From: Lachnospiraceae bacterium
Lineage (GTDB): Bacteria > Bacillota > Clostridia > Lachnospirales > Lachnospiraceae
Assembly (NCBI GenBank): GCA_022781925.1
Contig: JALESO010000024.1
Span: 1 to 39,975 of the forward strand
Length of the DNA stretch: 39,975 nucleotides
Reading direction: 5' to 3'
A model generated the notes under the pieces. It had not been told where the DNA came from. It searched no databases and saw nothing but the letters and a program-made list of their open reading frames with translations. Shown piece by piece: positions 24,702 through 31,900 of this stretch (positions are counted from its first letter, which is position 1; the number at the start of each line of letters is the position of its first letter). A program made the position numbers and the translations under genes.

Positions 24702-26870
24702 ATGGGAGATAAGAAATTGACAGGACGCGTTACGATTCCGACAGACGTTGATGTAGTACCTGAGACACTCGAACTGATGAAGCGCTGGGGGGCGGATGCC
24801 ATTCGAGACTGTGACGGAACCGATTATCCGGAAGGATTAAAAGATGTAGATGCAAAAGTGTACTCTACTTATTATACAACCAGAAAGGACAACGAGTGGG
24901 CGAAAGCGAATCCGGATGAGATCCAGCAGTGCTATATTATGACAAAGTTTTATACTGCAGAATCCGATACCCTTTCCATTCATCTGATGAAAGGAATTTA
25001 TCCGGAAATGCTGAAAGTAAACAGTCATGATGACATCAGACGCTGGTGGGAAGTCATTGACCGTACAACCGGTGAAGTGGTAAGTTGCGATGACTGGTCT
25101 TATTCCGAAGAGACAGGGGATGTGACCATTGCTCCGGCAATTCCGTTCCACGATTATACCGTAAGTTTTCTGGCTTACATCATGTGGGATCCGGTACATA
25201 TGTACAATGCAGTTGTCAATGACTGGAAAGATGTGGAGCATCAGATCACATTTGATGTGCGTCAGCCGAAGACACACAAATTCAGCATGGAGCGTCTGCG
25301 TAAATTCTGTCAGGCAAATCCACATGTAAACGTAATCCGTTATACGACATTTTTCCATCAGTTCACACTGGTATTTGATGAGCTGGCTAGAGAAAAATAT
25401 GTAGATTGGTACGGTTATTCTGCAAGTGTAAGCCCGTATATTCTGGATCAGTTTGAAAAAGAAGTTGGTTACAAATTCCGTCCGGAATATATCATTGATC
25501 AGGGATATTTCAACAATCAGTATCGTATCCCGTCCAAAGAGTTTAAAGATTTCCAGGCATTCCAGCGCAGAGAAGTTGCAAAACTTGCAAAAGAAATGGT
25601 GGATATCACACACGAAGAAGGCAAGGAAGCAATGATGTTCCTCGGTGATCACTGGATCGGAACTGAGCCGTTTATGGACGAGTTCAAGACCATCGGACTG
25701 GATGCTCTGGTAGGAAGTGTCGGAAACGGTTCCACCCTGCGTCTGATCAGCGATGTGGAAGGTGTAAAATACAGAGAAGGTAGATTTTTACCATATTTCT
25801 TCCCGGATACATTCCACGAAGGCGGAGATCCGGTAAAAGAAGCAAAAGAAAACTGGGTAACAGCCAGAAGAGCAATCCTGCGTAAACCGATCGACCGTAT
25901 CGGATACGGCGGATATCTGAAGCTTGCCTGCGAGTTCCCGGATTTTATTGACTATATCGAGAGTGTATGTGACGAGTTCCGTCTGCTGTATGAAAATGCA
26001 AAAGGAACCACACCGTATTGCGTAAAAACTGTGGCTGTACTGAACAGCTGGGGCAAAATGCGTTCCTGGGGCTGCCACATGGTACACCATGCACTGTATC
26101 AGAAGCAGAATTACAGTTATGCAGGTGTGATCGAAGCACTCAGTGGTGCACCATATGATGTAAAATTCATCAGTTTTGATGATATCCGTGCAAATGCGGA
26201 CATTCTGAATGACATCGACGTGATCATCAACGTAGGTGATGGCGATACCGCCCATACCGGTGGTTACGAGTGGGAAGATCCGCAGATCGTAGAAGCAATT
26301 CAGAAATTTGTATACAACGGTGGTGGATTCATCGGTGTCGGTGAGCCGACCGGACATCAGCATCAGGGCAGATACATTCAGCTGGGCAATGTGATCGGTG
26401 TGGAGAAAGAGACCGGATTTACCTTAAACTATGATAAATATAACTGGGAGAATCATCCGGATCATTTCATCCTGGAAGACTGCACAAAAGATGTAGATTT
26501 CGGTGAAGGCAAGAAGAGCATGTTTGCACGGGAAGATACAGAGATCCTGGTTCAGCGCGACAAAGAAGTTCAGATGGCAGTACATGAGTTTGGAAAAGGA
26601 CGTTCCGTATACATCAGCGGTCTTCCGTACTCCTTTGAGAATGCGAGAATCCTGCATCGAAGCGTAATGTACAGCTGCCACGATGAGGCAAACTTAAGAA
26701 AATGGTATTCTGAGAACTTCAATGTGGATGTACATGCTTATGTGGCAAATGGCAAATACTGCGTGGTAAATAATACTTATGAGCCACAGGATACCGTTGT
26801 ATACCGCGGAGATGGAAGCAGTTTCGAACTTCATCTGGATGCAAACGAAATCAAGTGGTATGAGATCTAA
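24702..26870 (+). CDS. GH112 phosphorylase (lacto-N-biose/galacto-N-biose type)
   Basis: This 722-aa cytoplasmic enzyme belongs to glycoside hydrolase family 112, inverting phosphorylases that split beta-galactosides with phosphate to give galactose 1-phosphate. Recognisable segments are LTGRVTIPTDVDVVPETLEL, KRWGADAIRDCDGTDYPEG, FLGDHWIGTEPF around Asp316, and a Rossmann-like part with EALSGAPYDVKFISFDDI. A beta-sandwich C-terminal domain follows. Characterised members act on Gal-beta-1,3-GlcNAc/GalNAc (mucin and milk glycans) or on Gal-beta-1,4-rhamnose, and I cannot tell which from the sequence. AAGGAGG precedes the ATG. No transporter or galactokinase is adjacent. Confidence 0.93.
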   Translation: MGDKKLTGRVTIPTDVDVVPETLELMKRWGADAIRDCDGTDYPEGLKDVDAKVYSTYYTTRKDNEWAKANPDEIQQCYIMTKFYTAESDTLSIHLMKGIYPEMLKVNSHDDIRRWWEVIDRTTGEVVSCDDWSYSEETGDVTIAPAIPFHDYTVSFLAYIMWDPVHMYNAVVNDWKDVEHQITFDVRQPKTHKFSMERLRKFCQANPHVNVIRYTTFFHQFTLVFDELAREKYVDWYGYSASVSPYILDQFEKEVGYKFRPEYIIDQGYFNNQYRIPSKEFKDFQAFQRREVAKLAKEMVDITHEEGKEAMMFLGDHWIGTEPFMDEFKTIGLDALVGSVGNGSTLRLISDVEGVKYREGRFLPYFFPDTFHEGGDPVKEAKENWVTARRAILRKPIDRIGYGGYLKLACEFPDFIDYIESVCDEFRLLYENAKGTTPYCVKTVAVLNSWGKMRSWGCHMVHHALYQKQNYSYAGVIEALSGAPYDVKFISFDDIRANADILNDIDVIINVGDGDTAHTGGYEWEDPQIVEAIQKFVYNGGGFIGVGEPTGHQHQGRYIQLGNVIGVEKETGFTLNYDKYNWENHPDHFILEDCTKDVDFGEGKKSMFAREDTEILVQRDKEVQMAVHEFGKGRSVYISGLPYSFENARILHRSVMYSCHDEANLRKWYSENFNVDVHAYVANGKYCVVNNTYEPQDTVVYRGDGSSFELHLDANEIKWYEI

Positions 26871-26887
26871 ACTATAATTGTTTTGTT

Positions 26888-27060
26888 ACATTTTAGTTTG
26901 CAATAAGACATTTTAGTTTGCAATATAGAAAAAAATATATTTTTAATTAGTTACATTTTAATTTGCAATATAGGAAAATATGTTTTTAGATTAGTTGCAT
27001 TTTAGTTTGCAATAAGCGGTCTAAAATAAATTTTGCATAATTACATTTTAGTTTGCAATA
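26888..27060. repeat. Five copies of an 18-bp repeat, ACATTTTAGTTTGCAATA
   Basis: Copies lie at 26888-26905, 26908-26925, 26953-26970 (one change), 26997-27014 (one change) and 27043-27060, all in the same direction with irregular spacing of 2-28 bases. A diverged sixth copy lies at 27731-27747, after vsr. Multiple short repeats of this sort occur at the ends of IS21-type elements, but no transposase gene is in this gap. Together with the terminator at 27078, the repeats account for most of the 338 bases between the GH112 gene and vsr. Confidence 0.9.
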
Positions 27061-27077
27061 GGAGTGAAGCTTTTATA

Positions 27078-27113
27078 AAAAAGGTGTCTGTTTTTGAAAC
27101 AGGCATCTTTTTA
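27078..27113 (+). terminator. Terminator downstream of the GH112 gene and repeats
   Basis: AAAAGGTGTCTGTTT pairs with AACAGGCATCTTTTT, with G-T wobble, around a short TTGA loop, and is followed by T residues. It separates the repeat block from the vsr promoter. Confidence 0.75.
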
Positions 27114-27149
27114 TGCTCAAAAAATAAAATATATCCTCAAATCAAACAG

Positions 27150-27177
27150 TTGACGAAAATTGCGTTACTATTATAAT
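27150..27177 (+). promoter_or_regulatory. Promoter of vsr
   Basis: TTGACG at 27150-27155 and a perfect TATAAT at 27172-27177 are separated by 16 bases, 31 bases before the vsr start. Confidence 0.7.
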
Positions 27178-27208
27178 GGACATATGAGTATGTTAGTGTG
27201 GTGGAAAA

Positions 27209-27646
27209 ATGGACAGGTTAACTCCAGAACAGCGACATAAAAATATGTCTAGTATAAAATCAAAAGATACATCAATTGAATTAGTGCTTAGGAAGGCACT
27301 CTGGAATAAAGGTATCCGATATAGGAAGAATTATAAAGAGTTGCCCGGGACGCCAGATATTGTGTTAACGAAATATAAAATTGCGATTTTTTGTGACAGT
27401 GAATTTTTTCATGGTAAGGATTGGGAGGTTTTGCGTCCAAAACTTGAAATAGGAAAGAATCCGGATTTTTGGATTAGTAAGATCGGTAGAAACAGGGAAC
27501 GTGATGATGAAATTAATAAAGAACTGCTTTTTCGGGGATGGACAGTTATCAGATTCTGGGGAAAGGATATAAAAAAGAGAACGGATGAGTGTGTAAAAGT
27601 AGTCGAGGAAGCAATATTTAGCGTTATTATGGAGGATAATGACTAA
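27209..27646 (+). CDS. vsr: Very short patch repair (Vsr) endonuclease
   Basis: Vsr nicks DNA beside T:G mismatches that arise when 5-methylcytosine deaminates. The 145-aa protein has the family start MDRLTPEQRHKNMSSIKSKDT, then LRKALWNKGIRYRKNYKELP, and GTPDIVLTKYKIAIFCDSEFFHG, where the Asp of TPDIV is the expected catalytic metal ligand. The usual family form at the last site is close to FVDGCFWHGC, so DSEFFHG is a variant with no Cys at that position. It has its own promoter and terminator and sits 225 bases before a 5-methylcytosine methyltransferase, the typical partner. Confidence 0.93.
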   Translation: MDRLTPEQRHKNMSSIKSKDTSIELVLRKALWNKGIRYRKNYKELPGTPDIVLTKYKIAIFCDSEFFHGKDWEVLRPKLEIGKNPDFWISKIGRNRERDDEINKELLFRGWTVIRFWGKDIKKRTDECVKVVEEAIFSVIMEDND

Positions 27647-27679
27647 AATAAAGGGCATCGAGATGGACAATGTATGAAT

Positions 27680-27726
27680 ATCCCCCCCCTTTACTGGACA
27701 AATCAGTAAAGAGGGGATTTTTATTT
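27680..27726 (+). terminator. Terminator after vsr
   Basis: An ATCCCC...TTTACTG arm pairs with CAGTAAAGAGGGGAT and is followed by TTTTATTTT, so vsr is transcribed separately from the drm-like operon. Confidence 0.85.
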
Positions 27727-27791
27727 TGCAACATTTTATCTTGCATACTCTTATAAAGATATTATTTTACAAAAATGATTAACTGCGCCAG

Positions 27792-27820
27792 TTGCTTTTA
27801 CTACATTGCGGGATTATAAT
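27792..27820 (+). promoter_or_regulatory. Promoter of the DISARM-like operon
   Basis: TTGCTT at 27792-27797 and a perfect TATAAT at 27815-27820 are separated by exactly 17 bases. The start would be about 45 bases before the methyltransferase gene. Confidence 0.7.
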
Positions 27821-27871
27821 AATAATTAGGTTAGTATATAAAAATCAAGGAATACAGGGAGATATGTAACA

Positions 27872-29287
27872 ATGCGGATGATAGATTTATGTTGTGGAAT
27901 AGGAGGAATCAGAAGAGGTTTTGAGCTGGCAGGTGATTTTAAAAATGTTATGTCAGCTGAAGTGGATAAATATGCCTGCGAAACATATAAACATTTATTT
28001 GGCGACGATCCCAATAATGATGTTAAGGACGATGCATTTAAAAAAGTTTTGCGTCAGACGGACTATGATGTTTTGTTAGCAGGATTTCCATGTCAGACAT
28101 TCAGCCGCATCGGTTTATTAAAAGGGTTTCGGGATACGACCAAAGGAACAATATTTTTTGAAATAGCACAGATCATTCAACAGACAATGCCGAAAGTTGT
28201 TTTCCTTGAAAATGTGGAAAATCTTGTCAGCCATGATAATGGAAGGACATTTGAGATTATTATTAATACATTGGAAAAAGAGTTAAATTATCACGTTGTA
28301 GGCGTTAATCATGATAGCGAAGAGTTGACATATGAGAAGTCTTCTTTTATCAGAAATACAAAAAATTTCGGTTTGCCTCAGAACAGACCAAGAGTGTATA
28401 TTATTGCATTCAGCCGGGATTATTTTGGGGAACATTTAAAAAATATTCCTAACGAACTTCCAAAAAATGGCAGCAAACAGATTTACCAGGATTTGACGGA
28501 AATATTGGAGTCAGATGTTCCGGCAAAGTTTTTTATGTCATCTGGCTATTTGAAAACGTTGGAAAATCACAAAGCCAGACAGAAAGAAAATGGAAACGGA
28601 TTCGGATATAGAATAGTGAATGAGCGGGGAATCAAAAAACCGATTGCAAATACAATTTTGGCAACGGGTGGTTCTGGCAAGGAAAGAAATCTAATATATG
28701 ATTCAAAAAATGGATTGAAGTATGCGGGAAGAATAATTCCTTATAAGAAATCAGTTATTAATAATAAATTTATCAGAACCATGACACCGACAGAATGGGG
28801 AAAATTGCAGGGATTTATCGGATATGGTTTTGTGGATGAGAATGGCATAGATCGTTTTTCATTTCCAGAAAAAATGTCAGACCAACAGAAATTTAAACAG
28901 TTTGGGAATTCAGTTTCAATACCGGTAATTGAGGAGATGGCGGTATTTATTAAACAGTGTGTGAATTTGATGACAAAAGACTTTTCGGAAAAAGAGAGAG
29001 AAGGATATCTACTTCCTGGAGCACAGAAAGTTATTATTTTAAAGGCACAGGAGTGGAAAAAAAATAATTCTAAGAGATTAAAAATTGAAAAATATTGTGA
29101 TCTCGTAAAAACAGTTGGCGTTGCACAGGAGTTTGGAGCGGAAAAAGTCAGTCAACAGTTGAATATATCACTTGTATCAGCATACAAAATTTTGAAGAAT
29201 ATGGAAGAAATGAACTGTATTAGCCATGAACATGGTAAATATGAACTGGAGTATGTTGGCGAAAAAATGGATGCATTTATGTACTAG
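27872..29287 (+). CDS. drmMII: DNA (cytosine-5) methyltransferase, DISARM DrmMII-like, with winged-helix tail
   Basis: The m5C methyltransferase motifs run in order: motif I DLCCGIGGIRRGFELAG at the N terminus, motif IV GFPCQTFSRIG with catalytic Cys74, motif VI ENVENL from Glu113, motif VIII QNRPRVYIIAF, and motif X FGNSVSIPVIEEMAVFI near residue 350. It methylates cytosine in a short target. In known class 2 DISARM the methylase marks host DNA at CCWGG, and the neighbouring vsr fits that target. After motif X there are about 100 extra residues. They end in an HTH-like stretch (GVAQEFGAEKVSQQLNISLV, SAYKILKNMEEMNCI) that resembles a winged helix, unusual for this family. The next gene starts 12 bases on. 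Confidence 0.9.
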   Translation: MRMIDLCCGIGGIRRGFELAGDFKNVMSAEVDKYACETYKHLFGDDPNNDVKDDAFKKVLRQTDYDVLLAGFPCQTFSRIGLLKGFRDTTKGTIFFEIAQIIQQTMPKVVFLENVENLVSHDNGRTFEIIINTLEKELNYHVVGVNHDSEELTYEKSSFIRNTKNFGLPQNRPRVYIIAFSRDYFGEHLKNIPNELPKNGSKQIYQDLTEILESDVPAKFFMSSGYLKTLENHKARQKENGNGFGYRIVNERGIKKPIANTILATGGSGKERNLIYDSKNGLKYAGRIIPYKKSVINNKFIRTMTPTEWGKLQGFIGYGFVDENGIDRFSFPEKMSDQQKFKQFGNSVSIPVIEEMAVFIKQCVNLMTKDFSEKEREGYLLPGAQKVIILKAQEWKKNNSKRLKIEKYCDLVKTVGVAQEFGAEKVSQQLNISLVSAYKILKNMEEMNCISHEHGKYELEYVGEKMDAFMY

Positions 29288-29299
29288 GATTGGGAGAGT

Positions 29300-31900
29300 A
29301 TGATGGATTTTAAGAAAGTGTATGACATTATGCAGAAGTGCGATATATGTCTGGGGAAAGCAGTCATATCAGATGAATATATTATGACATCTTTTTTGAA
29401 ATTTTTGACAGGGACTGTTTCGGATGAAAGATGTTCAAGACGAGGAATAGCTTTACATATTAACTCGCCATGTTTTATGGCGGTTTCTGTTGTGTGGGCT
29501 GCATTTTCAGCCATTTTAAGTACCGGAATGGATGTAGAACAGATAGTGCGTTCATTAAGGCCTGGTGATCCGGTAATTTATAATAACAAGCGAGGACAGT
29601 TCAAAGGAATTGAAGAACAGGACGGAATAGAGAGGGTCTGCATATTTCAGGAAGGCGGAACGAAAAGAATCGGACCTTCAGGATGGGCAAAAATTACGCC
29701 ATATTATGGTGAATCTACAAGATATGATGGAAGGGGACTTCGCAGAAAAACAGGGAATCGGGAAAAATTTCTTGCAGGACTGCTTGAATGTAATCAGAAT
29801 GAAATACCGCGGATAACGGATGCATCTGTTATTTTTGTTATGGATAAACCGATGGCAGAATATTATATGGAAAATATCTGGATCCGTTATGGAAAGTCGG
29901 AAATAAAATTAGCTGAACTTGCGACGGCAGCATGGTTTACGGAGGAAAAAGAATATCCGTTAGGGGCAAATGCAGAAAAAAGCGAAGTAGTGTTGAAATT
30001 CACATCTAAAATCTCTGTAGCAATTGATCAGACATATGTATATGGCGGGAATGAATGTCTTGGTATATTTGTCTGCGGAAATCATGTTATTGAACGTGGC
30101 ATAACCGAGATTCCAAGTGTAATGAATCGTGAAAATATCCAGTTTGCTTTCATATGCGGAGGAATGGATCTTTCTTATAGGAAAGAATTGATACTTCAAT
30201 ATGAAGATGCGGCAGTGTATGCCTGCACACGGGATTTTCTTCTGGAAAATACGCTTCCTGTAAAAAATAAAAATGAATTTACGATAGAACTGAGCAGACA
30301 GACTGATACAATCATAAATCGTGAAATAGAAAAAATACAGGTAGACGGTGTTATCAGATGGGCGGAGTATAAAAAATTTAAGAATGCGGTCCAGCTTATT
30401 CGCAGTGATGAATTAGACGATGTTACAAGGTCTGAGATTGTTATACCGGCATATGCTCTGATGAAATTTTTTATGACTACGGTAGTCTCTGTCAAAGGTA
30501 TTGAAAAAGCAATTGCAGATGGTAAAATGCAGGTTTATGATCCAGTTACTCAAATTGATACATTAAAGAAAATGATTTTATCGCTACCAGATAATTTGGC
30601 TGTTCCGGGAGAAATTATTACAAATACGTTAGATAAACTCATAAACGGGTATAGAGAAAACTCTCCTAAAACAGAATGTATAAGACGTTTTATCAGAGAA
30701 AACAGAAGAAACAAAAAAGCTATTATCGTACCGAAACCTAATCAGGTGGAACTAATATGGAGCTATTTATCAAAAGAATATAACAGAGATGCTTTAAATC
30801 TTGATATAGTATCAGCGAATCGTTTTGATAGCAGTCGGGAATATGACAAAATTTTAGTAGTCGGAAATTTGGACTGGTCACGATTTGACATTTTTAATTG
30901 TGTTTCTTCTTTTCGAATATCTATTCTTCTATATGAACCGGAGCGTATGATGTTTGATTCCATGAGCAGACGGAATGCGGAGATTAATCATCTTTTTAAT
31001 GAAAGGCAGAAAATATTTGAAGATTTAGAATTGGAAAATATATTTGAAGATGATACATATTGTAAAGAAGAAGTGGAAGAAGTATTTCAGGAGGATGAAG
31101 AAGTAAAAAAATATTCGGATGAAATATTTATGATAAAAGTTGACAACACAATGCGGCACGAATATACAGAAAAAAATTCGCCAAAGTCAGAAGTTACACA
31201 GTTTGTTTATTTTGATGATGGAGAAGGTGCGATGCTGACAAAACAGTATTATGCTTATGTGATGAATCTTGATGAGAAAGAAGTTGTACAAAAACGTGTT
31301 GAACTCTTAAAAAATGGTGACAATATTTTATTTTTTAATCGTGACGAAGATACGCGTGATATTGTTGACTACATTCTGAATATTTTTATCCAGAGAGAAA
31401 GTACTGAACAAAAGGTCAAAGAATATTATCGGAAGTCCAGACAGTGGAAAGAGGATCTGTTGGACTATATGAAGCGGACTAAAAGTACACCCAGAGAAAT
31501 TGCTGCAAAGATGTTGGCAAATGGGACAAAAGTACAGGCAACCTCTGTTATGGCATGGTTAGATGAAGATGCACATACCGTAGGACCGCAAAAAGAAGAA
31601 TCCTTTTACCAGATTGCATTATTAACTGGAGATGAAGTCATGATGTCTGATCCTGGAGCATTTCATAATGCATGTGCGGTAATAAGAAGCATCAGAAAAC
31701 AGATATTAAAAGAACTTGGAAATGCGATTATCAGAAAATTGCAGGGAAAGGAATATGTAAGTGAATATATTCCGGCTGAATTGTATGGAAGATTGGATAC
31801 AATGGCTGTTGTACTGCAGATAGATAAAATAGTAAAGGTAGACAGGATGATACCGTCATATATGACAAATCGTCCGATAGACCTTGAAGGGGGATTATAA
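29300..31900 (+). CDS. drmE: DrmE-like DISARM protein
   Basis: This 866-aa protein lies between the methyltransferase and DrmA-like genes, where class 2 DISARM carries drmE. I recognise no catalytic motif, and there is no GKT P-loop. Residues about 475-560 read like a degenerate helicase-type Rossmann domain (KKAIIVPKPNQVELIW, EYDKILVVGNLDWSRFDIF, SILLYEPE). The C-terminal part contains AAKMLANGTKVQATSVMAWL followed by DEDAHTVGPQKEESFYQIAL, a stretch I associate with DISARM DrmE-like proteins. DrmE has no established biochemical function. The call rests on position, length and this resemblance. Its TAA abuts the ATG of the next gene, so the two are coupled. Confidence 0.7.
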   Translation: MMDFKKVYDIMQKCDICLGKAVISDEYIMTSFLKFLTGTVSDERCSRRGIALHINSPCFMAVSVVWAAFSAILSTGMDVEQIVRSLRPGDPVIYNNKRGQFKGIEEQDGIERVCIFQEGGTKRIGPSGWAKITPYYGESTRYDGRGLRRKTGNREKFLAGLLECNQNEIPRITDASVIFVMDKPMAEYYMENIWIRYGKSEIKLAELATAAWFTEEKEYPLGANAEKSEVVLKFTSKISVAIDQTYVYGGNECLGIFVCGNHVIERGITEIPSVMNRENIQFAFICGGMDLSYRKELILQYEDAAVYACTRDFLLENTLPVKNKNEFTIELSRQTDTIINREIEKIQVDGVIRWAEYKKFKNAVQLIRSDELDDVTRSEIVIPAYALMKFFMTTVVSVKGIEKAIADGKMQVYDPVTQIDTLKKMILSLPDNLAVPGEIITNTLDKLINGYRENSPKTECIRRFIRENRRNKKAIIVPKPNQVELIWSYLSKEYNRDALNLDIVSANRFDSSREYDKILVVGNLDWSRFDIFNCVSSFRISILLYEPERMMFDSMSRRNAEINHLFNERQKIFEDLELENIFEDDTYCKEEVEEVFQEDEEVKKYSDEIFMIKVDNTMRHEYTEKNSPKSEVTQFVYFDDGEGAMLTKQYYAYVMNLDEKEVVQKRVELLKNGDNILFFNRDEDTRDIVDYILNIFIQRESTEQKVKEYYRKSRQWKEDLLDYMKRTKSTPREIAAKMLANGTKVQATSVMAWLDEDAHTVGPQKEESFYQIALLTGDEVMMSDPGAFHNACAVIRSIRKQILKELGNAIIRKLQGKEYVSEYIPAELYGRLDTMAVVLQIDKIVKVDRMIPSYMTNRPIDLEGGL

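Noticed and set aside
26888-27060. The 18-bp repeats as a CRISPR array
   Set aside because: The repeats are short, spacing varies from 2 to 28 bases, the intervening DNA is plain AT-rich sequence, and no cas genes are present.
29300-31900. The DrmE-like protein as an active helicase
   Set aside because: A helicase-like Rossmann segment is suggested, but there is no Walker A GKT motif and no DEAD-type box, so I do not claim ATPase activity.
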